Positions 39,096 to 50,234 are shown, numbered from the stretch's first letter. The stretch: 64,000 bases of DNA from an uncultured Planctomycetaceae bacterium (GCA_937916515.1 CALFSX010000010.1:1-64000); one strand, 5' to 3'. The notes: a model not told the origin generated them from the letters alone. Numbers and translations: made by a program.

Positions 39096-41657
39096 TCAAG
39101 ACAGACGGACAACGCGTCTAAGAGCCCATTCCAGTCCTAACAAAACCACCATCAAATACATCAGCCACTGTTTGTCCCACAATGTCTTTAGTTGTTCATC
39201 GATAACAATTGGTTCACTGCGATCTGGAAGAAGCTCCAAAACCTGACCTTGGGCTTCTTCCAAACTCAAATACTTTCCGCCTGTGCCTTCAGTAAGGCTT
39301 GTCAGCAACTTGACATCCTGAGACGGATTTTCCGATTCCAGGTTTGGTAAAACAACCTCAATATTGCCCTGCAACACATCACTGGATTCGGGCACCGGCA
39401 CGGTCACTCGGTAGACCCCCGGACGCCCTGGGCGAAACGAATTAAAGAACTGGCCGGGCTTGCGAGAATCGGCTCGCAACGAATCAGGCACGGATACCGG
39501 ACGCCCCTGCTCGTCAGAGATCGACACAGAAACGGATTCACGCACGAGAGGCTGCATGCGGGCATCATAAAGTTGTGCTCGAATGGTGACGGTCTGGCCA
39601 GGAGAAACTTCCGTTCTATCCAGCAGCAGTAAACCGCGAGATCGCCCACGACTTCTGCGTCCCTGCCCAACTTCTCGAATAAGACTGGTCCAGAATCGCT
39701 GATGCCCTTCCGGACTAATCGCCCGCAGCCGCCAGGTTTCAGCAGAACCAATAAACATCGTGCGACCTTTGCCGTAAAACTGACTTGCTAAATACGGGGG
39801 AAGCCCATCCTGAGTGCTGGCGCGAGGATTCCCGTATCGAGCCAGAACAATAGCACCGTCTTTAACAGACTTGACAGGATACGATCGAAAAATTCCCTTA
39901 AACCGGTTCCACAGCTCGACGTCTGCTTTGCCGGTTGCATCCGAAATTTTCATGAAGCCACTGGTCTTGCCCTCCGGCGTCAACAGCACCGGCCACGGCT
40001 TATCAGCTCGCTGAGACACCTTAAGATCAACCAGCATTCTGTTCAGAACCACCGGATACAGAACGGCAATATCCTTAAACTTATCTGGTGTTCGAGCAAT
40101 TTCTGAAGTGTAAATTTCACCGGCCACAAAAATGATTCCGCCGGAATGTTCATCCACCCATCGGTTCAGAAACTGCTGCTGCTTCGGAGACAAGCGAGAC
40201 CAGTCTGCGTCAAAGGCAACAATCACATCATACTGAAACAGCTCCGCTTCTGTTTCAGGAAATCGTGTCAGCAGCTTTTCAGCTTCCTGAGAAACGAATC
40301 CGATGTTTTCTTCAGTAATAGACTGCAACCAAACATCGGATTCAATGCCACTGTGGCGAAACAAAGTGTTGCGAACAAACTGATAGTCACGCATCGGCCC
40401 ACTGGATATCACCAGCACCTTCTGCTTGCGGTCACTCACTTCCACTTCTCTGCGGCGCTGGTTGTCTTCCAGTGTGAGTTCTCTCAAAGTGCCATCTGCC
40501 AGTTTCGCCACCGCAACATAGTCGTAATTGCCCGGAACGTTCAGTTGCTGTTGAAAGCCAACTTCGGCGGGCAATCCATTTTCGGAAAGTTCAAACGACT
40601 TCTCTGCGACCTGTTTTCGGTCGGAACCATCGCCTCCAGCTGTCTGCTGAAACAATTGAATGTTACCAGCTTGAGATTCCAACCCGCTGCCCTGTACAAC
40701 CACGGCGATATCAAATGGATCTCCGCGATGAACTTCAGACGGCGACTGCATCCCGGCCAGCCACAAATTCACCTGCGGACGCTGACTTCCAACACCGATT
40801 GTCACCAGTCGAGTATCGCTCTGTTCAGCTTGAATCCGCGCTGTTTCCACATCAAGCCCGGCGTTGGACCGTCCATCTGTAAGGACAACAATCCCGGAAA
40901 GTGTTCTTCCCGACATATCGCCGATCATCTGATTCAGCGATTCTCCCAGTCGAGTTTCCGCGCCCATTGGCTGCAGAATTCTGCTCCATTCGGCCTGCAG
41001 CTCTTCCTTCGATTTTGCTGCTACTCCACCAAGTTCCACTCGAGTCGCCCCAGCATCAGAATCGGGCTGATCCTGAGGTGATGCACCAGTAGCCGGATTT
41101 GATTCTCGCATCACAAACGTAGCTTCGCCCTGCGACACAACAGCCTTGGGGCCATCCAAAGACGAATCAAACGTATACACAGATACAGCGTGCGTTTCGC
41201 TAAGCTGATTCAGTAATCCAGAATCCACAAACGCTGCCTGCACCGCCTCCGCTCGCGATTTAACAGCCCCCTTCAGTTCTAATCCAGAATCGCCTGCAAC
41301 TGAATCGCCGGAAACATCGTCCTGCTCAGCAACCGGATAAGCCATAGAAAGCGACGTATCAACCAGAATTCCAACTCGCGATTTCTGAATCTGCGTTGTC
41401 TGAGTTCTCTGCCGAGGATTCAGCAATACAAACAACAACAGAATCAGCACAGTGGCACGCAAGGCCAGCAAGCCCGCTCGCCAGGGCGTTTTCAAAAACC
41501 GGGTGTCGCGAAGTGACGTCCAGGAAGCCAGCCCGAACAACAGCAACATCCCACCCAGCAAAAGCAGGATTCCGACAGTCGATTCGGGCAGATCGTATTC
41601 GGTCGTTTCAAACGACTCAGACGCCTGAGCCAATAAATGGATACCGCGAAACATCAT
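39096..41657 (-). CDS. VWA-domain membrane protein (glutamine amidotransferase-like region)
   Basis: VGILVDTSLSMAYP MIDAS; TDGRSNAGLD; GGIIFVAGE; N- and C-terminal TM; overlaps the next gene by 4 bp. Confidence 0.8.
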   Translation of the reverse strand: MMFRGIHLLAQASESFETTEYDLPESTVGILLLLGGMLLLFGLASWTSLRDTRFLKTPWRAGLLALRATVLILLLFVLLNPRQRTQTTQIQKSRVGILVDTSLSMAYPVAEQDDVSGDSVAGDSGLELKGAVKSRAEAVQAAFVDSGLLNQLSETHAVSVYTFDSSLDGPKAVVSQGEATFVMRESNPATGASPQDQPDSDAGATRVELGGVAAKSKEELQAEWSRILQPMGAETRLGESLNQMIGDMSGRTLSGIVVLTDGRSNAGLDVETARIQAEQSDTRLVTIGVGSQRPQVNLWLAGMQSPSEVHRGDPFDIAVVVQGSGLESQAGNIQLFQQTAGGDGSDRKQVAEKSFELSENGLPAEVGFQQQLNVPGNYDYVAVAKLADGTLRELTLEDNQRRREVEVSDRKQKVLVISSGPMRDYQFVRNTLFRHSGIESDVWLQSITEENIGFVSQEAEKLLTRFPETEAELFQYDVIVAFDADWSRLSPKQQQFLNRWVDEHSGGIIFVAGEIYTSEIARTPDKFKDIAVLYPVVLNRMLVDLKVSQRADKPWPVLLTPEGKTSGFMKISDATGKADVELWNRFKGIFRSYPVKSVKDGAIVLARYGNPRASTQDGLPPYLASQFYGKGRTMFIGSAETWRLRAISPEGHQRFWTSLIREVGQGRRSRGRSRGLLLLDRTEVSPGQTVTIRAQLYDARMQPLVRESVSVSISDEQGRPVSVPDSLRADSRKPGQFFNSFRPGRPGVYRVTVPVPESSDVLQGNIEVVLPNLESENPSQDVKLLTSLTEGTGGKYLSLEEAQGQVLELLPDRSEPIVIDEQLKTLWDKQWLMYLMVVLLGLEWALRRVVRLS

Positions 41658-43924
41658 GCTTTCACCTCAGGATGAAAGCTCAGACGCAGCGAAAGCAACT
41701 GTTCAGCCACCAGCACAACAACCAGCAGCCCCAATAAAAACCAGCGAACATCTCGCCCCGCATCACTTGCCGTCAGTTCGCCGGTGGTCTCAGCCGAAAT
41801 CACTCGCAAGCTGCCGGATTCAACCAATTGTTCCACTTCCGCCGCAGTCGCCGACTGAAGATTGCTTTCCGCTGCTGACACATTCATCGCCAGCCATTGT
41901 TCATTTGTTTCGCCATCCAGATCAAAGCGTTTGATTCGAAATGTGCCCGGGCGATTTGCCTGAGGCACGGTCACCGAAAGCTGCCCGTCGTCATTTCCCG
42001 CACCGCTTTCTTCGCCTTCGCCGGCGTTAGAAGTGACGGGCGTTGCCTGCAACCTGACAAAGGTATCGTCCCTGGATTGATCGTCGTCTGAGGCAGGCAA
42101 AAACACTTCCAGCACGTCGGAATACTCGCTGATTGGCCACGCAAATCGCAGCTCATCCCCAACTTCACGAACACTGACCACTCGACTGGGAGTCTGTAAG
42201 TACTGAGCCATCAACAGGTGCATCACGACATATCCGGGCGAGTCTGCGATTGGCCAGTTGCTCCAGCGGCGGCCAGCTGAAATCAGAAAGGTGAGGATAC
42301 GCCCTTTCCCAAAAGAGTGCTCAAACACAACCGGACTTCCATCCTTCATGCGAGCCAATGTTTGAACGCCTTGAGCCGATAGTTCTGAAGCACCTTGATC
42401 GGGAGCAGTCAGGAACCAGTTGGTGAACTGCAATGCATCCGCCAAACCTGATTCCGGATCGTTATAGGCCAGAAAGATAAAGTGATCTTCAAAAACCGGC
42501 ACGTCAAACCCTGCAGTGTCGTCTTCCGAATTTGCATCAGCACTGTGTACGGTCGTCAACTGCACGGGAAATAACTTCGCAGAATCCTGCTGCAAAGCAG
42601 AATTGTACCAACGCGTATTTGCCTGTCCGTCCGGAAACCAGGCGATACCACCGCCAGCCTTCACGTAGGCTGCCAGATATTGCACGGCATCCGCCGGAAG
42701 CTCTCGCACGTTGAGCAGATAGATGCTGTCATACTGGTCCAGATCAACTGACGTCAGCACATCTGAAGTTCGCTGCTCAGTCACAATTCCCGTTAAACCA
42801 GGATCAGAAATCGCCAACGAAACATACTTGGCATCCTGCTGTTCTGCTTCGTCGTCAATCACCAGAACTCGACGGCTATCAGTCACCTCAACGGCAACAA
42901 ATCGACTGTTGTCTTCCCGCAGAATATCTTCTTCAAGACGCACTTCAATTTCCTGAAGGCCCGCCGCATCAAACACGATATCGTGCGAAAGTTCTGCGGA
43001 AGAATTTGGTTCGATGTCTGGAATCAGCACTTTTCCAGGTAAGGCAGTTCCATTCACAAACACGTCGGCTCGCAATCCAGCTGATTTCTGAATGCCGTGA
43101 TTCGCAATCGTCAGGTTCAGCCGCCATGGAATGCCCACCGCAACAGCCAGAGTTTCAGACTGCATGCGACTGATAACCAGGTTTGATGGCGATTCCTCAG
43201 TCACAGAAATGACGCTGATTTCGGCATCCAACGCATCCAGCCCCTTCAACGCGGTCGCCATTTCTGTACGACTTACCCAATCAGACTTGCGAAGATCGGT
43301 CACAATGTGAACCTGAGGCGCAACGCCTCCATCGCCCGCCAAAATCTGCTCGGCAGCAACAATTGCGGCCACAGGAGAAGCCGCTTTGTAAGAACATTGC
43401 AGGTTGTCCAAACGCGGCGTCAATTCCTGAATTAAAGCTCCATCCAGAGTCCGATCCGTGACCAATGGTCGATCAGGTTGAGTCATCGTTAACACAGTCA
43501 CGCGTTGAGTTCGCGGCTGTCCGCTACCCTGCGACACCATTCGCTTAACCGTATCAATCGCCCGTCGAAAAATCGTGGCATCATGATCCGTGGCTCTCAT
43601 TGACAACGAATCGTCAATAATGATCACATGATGCGTTGTCGCTCCGCGCAACATCATCATGCCTGACGAATCAAGCACCAGTCGGGCGATCAGAAACATA
43701 ATCAGCAGTACAGCCAGCACTCTCAACAGCAGCAGCAGCAATTGTTCGATAATCAACCGACGACGGTTCAGCTCGTCGCTTTGCAGTAGAAATTCCATCG
43801 CCGCAAATTGAACACGTTTATATCGCAGTCGACTTAGCAGATGAATAATAATCGGAACAGCGGCCAGCGCAGCACCTGGCAGCACAAAGCTGGGATTCAG
43901 GAAGTACTGCGATAACCACGACAT
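41654..43924 (-). CDS. BatA/aerotolerance N-terminal + VWA domain membrane protein
   Basis: LNPSFVLPGAALAAVPIIIHLLSRLRYKRVQFAAMEFLLQS; HVIIIDDSLSMRA. Confidence 0.85.
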   Translation of the reverse strand: MSWLSQYFLNPSFVLPGAALAAVPIIIHLLSRLRYKRVQFAAMEFLLQSDELNRRRLIIEQLLLLLLRVLAVLLIMFLIARLVLDSSGMMMLRGATTHHVIIIDDSLSMRATDHDATIFRRAIDTVKRMVSQGSGQPRTQRVTVLTMTQPDRPLVTDRTLDGALIQELTPRLDNLQCSYKAASPVAAIVAAEQILAGDGGVAPQVHIVTDLRKSDWVSRTEMATALKGLDALDAEISVISVTEESPSNLVISRMQSETLAVAVGIPWRLNLTIANHGIQKSAGLRADVFVNGTALPGKVLIPDIEPNSSAELSHDIVFDAAGLQEIEVRLEEDILREDNSRFVAVEVTDSRRVLVIDDEAEQQDAKYVSLAISDPGLTGIVTEQRTSDVLTSVDLDQYDSIYLLNVRELPADAVQYLAAYVKAGGGIAWFPDGQANTRWYNSALQQDSAKLFPVQLTTVHSADANSEDDTAGFDVPVFEDHFIFLAYNDPESGLADALQFTNWFLTAPDQGASELSAQGVQTLARMKDGSPVVFEHSFGKGRILTFLISAGRRWSNWPIADSPGYVVMHLLMAQYLQTPSRVVSVREVGDELRFAWPISEYSDVLEVFLPASDDDQSRDDTFVRLQATPVTSNAGEGEESGAGNDDGQLSVTVPQANRPGTFRIKRFDLDGETNEQWLAMNVSAAESNLQSATAAEVEQLVESGSLRVISAETTGELTASDAGRDVRWFLLGLLVVVLVAEQLLSLRLSFHPEVKA

Positions 43925-44005
43925 ATTTATATCCGAACCACTAGTGCTTAGTTGCCTGTTTCCTGACAAACAAATTGCCATCTGGCAGACACATAAAACC
44001 GAACA

Positions 44006-44908
44006 CTATTTCTTTCTCATTCCGATTCTGGAATTCAGCAAATGTGACAACACAGCATCCAGATTTTCGCTGGTGCGCGACAACCGATAGTCAACAAGAC
44101 TGCCCGCACAGCGTCGTCGCACGGTTTCCAGAAATTTCTCCAAAGCACTCAGGTATCCGGACCGCAGAGCGTTAGGATCGCAAGTCAGCTTTCCACTGTC
44201 TTCCAGACCTTCAAACCGCAGCGTACCTGAATAGTCAAAATCCAGTTCCTGATCGTCCATCGTATGCACGATTAATACTTCATGCTTACGCTGGCGAAGT
44301 AATTGCAGACCTTTAAACAGTGCGTCTCGATCGCAGAATAAATCAGAAATCAGAATAACAATGCTGCGATGAGACATCATTTCAGCAGACTTACGCAACA
44401 CCGCGTTGATGTCGGTTTTTCCAACTGCAGTGGCCACGGAAAGCCCCTGCAGAATTGTGGTCATGTGATTGTTGCGACTGCTGGAAGGGATAATGCTGCG
44501 AACCTGTGTATCAAACAGGGCCGCGCCCACCGAATCGTGCTGCTTCAAAACCAGCATTGCCAACGCGGCCGCAACAGTTTGAGCGTATTCAAATTTTGTA
44601 ATAGCACCGCTGCCAAACTGCATCGATTCGCTGCCGTCAACCAACAGCATGACTCGAACGTTTGTGTCCTCTTCAAACTGCTTCAGATAGTAGCGATCCG
44701 TTCTTGACCAGACTTTCCAGTCAATTCGGCGCGTATCGTCACCCGGCACATATTCGCGGTGCTGGACGAATTCAGTGGACTGACCAAAGTACGGACTTCT
44801 ATGCAATCCGGATACGAACCCGTCGACAACTTTTCGAGCTCGCAGTTCCAGACGGGAAATCTTCGCGATTTCGTCAGGCTGCAAAAATCTTTCCAAGTCG
44901 TGGGTCAC
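44006..44908 (-). CDS. DUF58 domain-containing protein
   Basis: [44 protein letters not shown]. Confidence 0.92.
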   Translation of the reverse strand: MTHDLERFLQPDEIAKISRLELRARKVVDGFVSGLHRSPYFGQSTEFVQHREYVPGDDTRRIDWKVWSRTDRYYLKQFEEDTNVRVMLLVDGSESMQFGSGAITKFEYAQTVAAALAMLVLKQHDSVGAALFDTQVRSIIPSSSRNNHMTTILQGLSVATAVGKTDINAVLRKSAEMMSHRSIVILISDLFCDRDALFKGLQLLRQRKHEVLIVHTMDDQELDFDYSGTLRFEGLEDSGKLTCDPNALRSGYLSALEKFLETVRRRCAGSLVDYRLSRTSENLDAVLSHLLNSRIGMRKK

Positions 44909-45941
44909 TTGTCAGTTCACTTTCCTTGTCTGGTGTTTCCTGAATCAGCCGTTCGATCACTTTGTCGGACGTAATGCCTTCACTTTCAGCCGTGAAGTTG
45001 GGAGTAATACGATGACGCAGCACTGGCCCGGCCAACGCCTTGATATCTTCCGTTGAAACATGAGTTCGCCCATGCAATAACGCTCGCGCCTTTCCGCCCA
45101 GCAGCAGGTTCTGCATAGCTCGCGGGCCAGCCCCCCAGGCCAGCCATTCGTTGATCCAATCCGGCGCTCCCGGTTGCCCGACTCGCGTCTGGCGAACCAA
45201 CGCTAAAGCATAATTCACAACATGATCTGAAACCGGCACCTGCCTGACAACATGCTGCAATTCCATAACCTGTTCAGCCGACAACACCGGCTCAACGGTA
45301 TGACGAAAATCGGAAGTTGTCTGGCGAGCAATCTGGCGTTCTTCCTCGAAGGTCGGATAGGTAACGAAGACCTTGAACATAAACCGGTCCTGCTGTGCTT
45401 CCGGCAAAGAATAAGTGCCTTCCTGTTCGATCGGGTTCTGAGTGGCCAGCACAAAAAACGGATCGCTGAGCTTATGAATCGTCTGCCCGACAGTCACCTG
45501 ACGTTCCTGCATCGCCTCCAGCAACGCCGCCTGAGTTTTCGGAGGCGTTCGGTTGATTTCATCGGCCAGCACCATGTTGTGAAACAATGGCCCCTGAATG
45601 AACCGAAATTCTCGCTGCCCGGTTTCTCGATTCTCCTGCAGTACGTCAGTGCCCGTAATGTCTGCCGGCATCAAGTCGGGAGTAAACTGGATTCGTGAAA
45701 AGTTCATCGATAGACACTTAGCTAAAGTGCTGATCATGAGCGTTTTCGCAAGTCCCGGAACGCCTTCCAGTAAACAATGCCCCTGGCTGAACAGGGAAAT
45801 CAGCAACTGGTCAATGACGTCGCCCTGCCCGACAATCACTTTGGCGATCTGTTCACGAAGCTTCGCGTGAGCCTTGTGCAGGAGATCAATTGATTCGTTG
45901 GAAACTTCTGTTGTTGCTTCTGCCATGAAAATCTCCGGCAC
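44874..45941 (-). CDS. MoxR family AAA+ ATPase
   Basis: [67 protein letters not shown]. Confidence 0.96.
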   Translation of the reverse strand: MPEIFMAEATTEVSNESIDLLHKAHAKLREQIAKVIVGQGDVIDQLLISLFSQGHCLLEGVPGLAKTLMISTLAKCLSMNFSRIQFTPDLMPADITGTDVLQENRETGQREFRFIQGPLFHNMVLADEINRTPPKTQAALLEAMQERQVTVGQTIHKLSDPFFVLATQNPIEQEGTYSLPEAQQDRFMFKVFVTYPTFEEERQIARQTTSDFRHTVEPVLSAEQVMELQHVVRQVPVSDHVVNYALALVRQTRVGQPGAPDWINEWLAWGAGPRAMQNLLLGGKARALLHGRTHVSTEDIKALAGPVLRHRITPNFTAESEGITSDKVIERLIQETPDKESELTSDPRLGKIFAA

Positions 45942-46142
45942 ATTCGCGCCGTATTGTTAACAGTGCTTTGGGGGCAGCTCGGACGGCCAAATGCCGCCAT
46001 CACCAAGCCGACCAGCGATTAAGTTATCGGGGATCATAGGAAAACGACGGAATGAAGAGAATCTTCCCACGTGAGAGCCCGTGTTTTTCTTCCAATACTG
46101 CGTTTCGCACGTTTCAGAGGATTCTCACCTGACGAACCCACG

Positions 46143-46179
46143 AAAAAGGCCCGTTGCAGTAGCTACAGCAACGGGCCTT
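46143..46179 (-). terminator. Rho-independent terminator for the cadherin-repeat gene (minus strand)
   Basis: 12-bp perfect stem AAGGCCCGTTGC/GCAACGGGCCTT; on the minus strand followed by TTTTT. Confidence 0.85.
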
Positions 46180-46246
46180 ACAGAGATTCCACAGAAATGA
46201 GGCCTGATTCAACGTGGTTAGAAGCAGGTCACTCGAAATCGGTCAC

Positions 46247-48959
46247 TTATTCAGCAACGTTCACCAACTCAACCCACACCAAACGATCCTGGTAAGAAAC
46301 CCCGTCAGAAACGCGAATCACGACGCCATAGCTGTTATCGCCATCGCTGTCGCCAGGATTTTCAAAGTCTGGAGCATTAATGAACGAGACAACGCCAGTT
46401 TGCGAATTGATCGTAAACAACGCTCCATCTGGTCCGCCAGCGATTGAGAACGTCACTGAGTCCCCGTCTGGATCGTTGGCATTGGCATCACCGACAAACG
46501 TTGTGTTCTCGTTCACATAAACAAAGTCACCAACCTGAACGTTTGTAAACCGAGGTGCCTGATTGGTCCCTTCAGCCACATCGTCCACCGAAACGAGAAC
46601 GTCTCGATCCTGGAAGGCCTGCCCATCAGAAACTCGAAGCCGAATCTGATAGAAGTTGTCGCCATTGCTGTCGGTTGGATTTTCAAAGTCCGGAGCGTTA
46701 ACAAACGAAACGGCCCCCGTTGCTGCGTTGATGGTGAAGGCGGCTGCATCGGCTCCTCCAACGATCGAGTACGTCAGAGTGTCGCCGTCGGGCATCCGTT
46801 GCGTCAGCGTCACCAACAAACGTTGTTCCTTCATTAACCACAACGTTTTCGTTCTGATAAACGTTGGTGAATTGAGGAGCACTATTCGTTCCTTCGTTAA
46901 CATTGTTAACTCGAACAACAACGTTCTTCTCATCAAAGCCGCCGTTCCCATCTGAAACCTTCAATGTCAGCTGATACTGGTTGTTACCGTCAGCGTCGGT
47001 CGGAGCTTCAAAGTCTGGAGCTGACACAAACGAAACCACGCCCGTTGACGAATTGATTGTGAACTTGCTGGCATCGGCACCACCGCTGATCGAATACGTC
47101 AGAGTGTCGCCGTCAGCATCAGTTGCGTTCGCGTCGCCAACCAATGTCGTATTTTCGGCAACGTCAACAACCTCGCCTTCCTGCACGTTCGTGAACACGG
47201 GAGCAGTATTGCTGCTCTCATTTACGTCCGTTACACGAATCACAACGTTCTTTTCATCGAAGCCCCCGTTGCCGTCGGAAACTTTCAATGTCAGTTCGTA
47301 GCGATTGTTGCCATCGGCATCAGTCGGAGCTTCAAAGTTCGGAGCTGTCGCAAACGAAACCACACCCGTTGATGAATTGATTGTGAACTTGCTGGCATCG
47401 GCACCACCGCTGATGGAATACGTCAGAGTGTCGCCGTCGGCATCAGTTGCGTTCGCATCGCCAACCAAAGTCGTGTTTTCGGCAACGTCTACAATCTCGC
47501 CTTCCTGCACGTTCGTAAATACAGGAGCAGTATTGCTGCTCTCATTCACGTCCGTCACACGAATCACAACGTTCTTTTCATCGAAGCCGCCGTTCCCATC
47601 TGAAACCTTCAATGTCAGCTGGTACTGATTGTTACCGTCAGCGTCGGTCGGAGCTTCAAAGTCTGGAGCCGTTGCAAACGAAACCACACCCGTTGATGAA
47701 TTGATTGTGAACTTGCTGGCATCGGCACCACCGCTGATGGAATACGTCAGAGTGTCGCCGTCGGCATCAGTCGCGTTCGCGTCGCCAACCAATGTTGTGT
47801 TTTCGGCAACGTCAACAATCTCGCCTTCCTGCACGTTCGTGAATACAGGAGCAGTATTGCTGCTCTCATTCACGTCGAGAACCTTAACGACAACTTTTCG
47901 TTCCTGAGCAGCATTTCCGTCTGAAACAACAAGCGTCACATGGTAGGTATTGTCACCATCGGCATCTGATGGGTTTTCGAAGTCCGGTGCAGCCAGAAAC
48001 GAAAGAACGCCGGTTTGCGGGTCAATTACAAATCGACCTGCATCTTCGTTGTTGCCGCTTCCAGGAGTTCCAAGACCATCTGAGATTGAGAACGTCAGCG
48101 TATCGCCGTCAGCATCAGTGGCGTCTGCGTCACCTACGAATGTTGTGTTTTCATTAACATAAACGACTTCACCTTCTTCAACGTTGGTAAATTCAGGAGC
48201 ACTATTTGTGCTCTCATTCACGTCCTGCACTGTGACCCACAAGGTTGTTGAAACACTGTTTGTGCCGTCACTTACAACTACGGTCACGTCATAAGTGTTG
48301 TCGCCATCGGTGTCTTTCGGGCACTCAAAGTCTGGAGCAGACTTGAACGACAATTCACCCGTTTGAGGATCAATCTGAAACAGAGCACCGTCACCGTCGT
48401 TGACGATAGAATATGTCAGAGTGTCGCCATCAAGATCAGTCGCGTTAACGTCGACGACAAATGATGTGTTTTCCGAAATGAAGATGTGCGGATTTTCTGG
48501 ATCCACGATCACGGGAGCGTTGCCGCTGCCACCACTGATCAAAGAATCAACAGAATAAAGCGTGGATCCGAACTGAACGAATTCAACATTGGTAATAAAG
48601 TTTTTAACGTTGCTGCTGCTGACTTCAACAATGCCGTTCCCTCGATCTATGACTTCGAAATCATCTCGACTGCCATTTGCAATCAACAACACATCGTTGC
48701 CGTCACCACCATCGATAACATTGTCGCCATAGACGGTAATAAACCGATCGTCGCCGTCGCCACCGTTCAGGACGTTGTCGCCGCCCAGACCAATCAGGGT
48801 GTCATCGCCGCCGAGTCCATTAACCGTGTCGCCTGAACCGAAGCCAATCAGAATTTCTCCGTCTTCTGTGCCATTGATGTCTGCACCAGAAGCGGACATC
48901 AAGATCATAGGCTCGATTGATTCGATCTTTTGATTCTTAGTGTTACGTTCTTTATTCAT
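46247..48959 (-). pseudogene. Cadherin-repeat, RTX-like Ca-binding surface protein, frameshifted in its C-terminal region
   Basis: ORF 46698..49049 runs into ORF 46247..46951 within one repeat; extra C (GGG at 46790-46792 on +) splits DATDA|DGDTLTYS; N-terminus IESIEPMILMSASGAD and GLGGDDTLIGLGGDNVLNGGDGDDRF. Confidence 0.8.
46917..47876 (-). repeat. Near-identical 324-bp (108-aa) tandem repeats within the cadherin gene
   Basis: The same text recurs at 46981, 47305 and 47629 (period 324); three consecutive protein units differ at only a few residues. Confidence 0.92.
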
Positions 48960-49235
48960 TTTTCTGTCCGCTGACAAAAGGGAAGGAGTGACGATTGATT
49001 CACCACAGAATGAGTCCATGGGATGATGAGTGATTTGAGAATCACTCACCCAAACGACAGCGAATTTCCGAAGCGATCAACAAATCGCCAGCACACCCCC
49101 GCAAACAGATTAGAAGTACTGATGTGTTGCCTTTTCACAACAAGGCTGAGAAGTCACCAACGCGCGTGAAGCCGCGAAATTCACGAAAACGCAAGAAACA
49201 CGGCAAAATGCGAGGCCAAAGGAGCGAACGAACGT

Positions 49236-50234
49236 TCAATTCAGACGAAGTCCGAATTCCTGAACCAGTTCCATATATTGCGAGGAAACATCGTTCAGGT
49301 TCCAGACATCGCGAGGTTTTGCATACAAGGCCACGTTGCCGTCCGTACCACCATCTGCACTGGCTGCGCGAACAAACAGGAATTCATCTGTGCGAATTGC
49401 TGTTGCGCCAGGCGTGCGAATTATCAAAGCACGAGACGCAATGGTGACGGGCAAAGAACAAAGCTTTCGCAGGTCCAAAGGCGAGTCATCTGATGGCGGA
49501 ATTGCTTCACCAACAACGCCTCCCGCCGGGATGGCCCTTATGCTCAGACATTGTGAAATCGTAAAAGCCAGATCATAGCTTCCGCTGATCACCTGAATCC
49601 TCCGTGGCGGCAGCTGAAATCCTTTGGCCCACAAGGGAACTCGCACCAACCCTTCAAACAAAAGCGACTCAAACTCCGGTACATCGGTTTCCGACGTCCC
49701 GTTCAGCGAAGTAATAAACAGCAGGTTTTCGACTTCGCCGTCAAGCTGCTGACCGAATGCAATCTGTTCATTGAAGACAGTTGCGAACTCAAGATCCGAT
49801 TCAAAATCTGCTGCAGATACATCACAGTGCAACCAGACAAAATCACTCTTCTGCAACGCGACCAGTTTTTCCGGCGAGATACCGTTACGAACACAAGCGT
49901 GCTCAGTTGACACAAACTGCAAGTCAAAGCATGAAGGAAAGTGAGAACGAAACTCATTAAACGCAGACAACTCACCGTGGAACACCACAGAAACCGTTCG
50001 TCCCGATTCGACTACCAGTTGCTCCAACAAGCTGAGCCACTCAAATTCAGGCGGCCCCCCAAACACTGCATTCAGGCCAACAGACTGCAAGTAGTGGTTT
50101 TCAAAAAACACACAATCCGCTGACAGATGTGCAACAGCATCACTGAGACCAGGGAGTTCCACTGAATTGACACACTCAGGAATCTCTCGGAACGTCAAGA
50201 GACGTACTTTCTGCGAACCAGTTAACATTAACAT
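49236..50234 (-). CDS. Hypothetical protein (possibly degenerate sulfatase-like)
   Basis: 332-aa ORF; C-terminal NVALYAKPRDVWNLNDVSSQYMELVQEF resembles the tail of planctomycete sulfatases; no CxPSR found. Confidence 0.5.
   Translation of the reverse strand: MLMLTGSQKVRLLTFREIPECVNSVELPGLSDAVAHLSADCVFFENHYLQSVGLNAVFGGPPEFEWLSLLEQLVVESGRTVSVVFHGELSAFNEFRSHFPSCFDLQFVSTEHACVRNGISPEKLVALQKSDFVWLHCDVSAADFESDLEFATVFNEQIAFGQQLDGEVENLLFITSLNGTSETDVPEFESLLFEGLVRVPLWAKGFQLPPRRIQVISGSYDLAFTISQCLSIRAIPAGGVVGEAIPPSDDSPLDLRKLCSLPVTIASRALIIRTPGATAIRTDEFLFVRAASADGGTDGNVALYAKPRDVWNLNDVSSQYMELVQEFGLRLN

Noticed and set aside
40146-41081. 311-aa plus-strand ORF
   Set aside because: Fully antisense to the well-supported VWA gene; composition (Cys/His/Phe-rich) is atypical and no motif is recognisable
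46917-47876. Tandem repeats as a CRISPR array
   Set aside because: 324-bp in-frame coding repeats with cadherin-like motifs, no spacers
46981-47907. Plus-strand ORFs of 92-107 aa with near-identical sequence
   Set aside because: Antisense shadow ORFs of the cadherin tandem repeats on the minus strand
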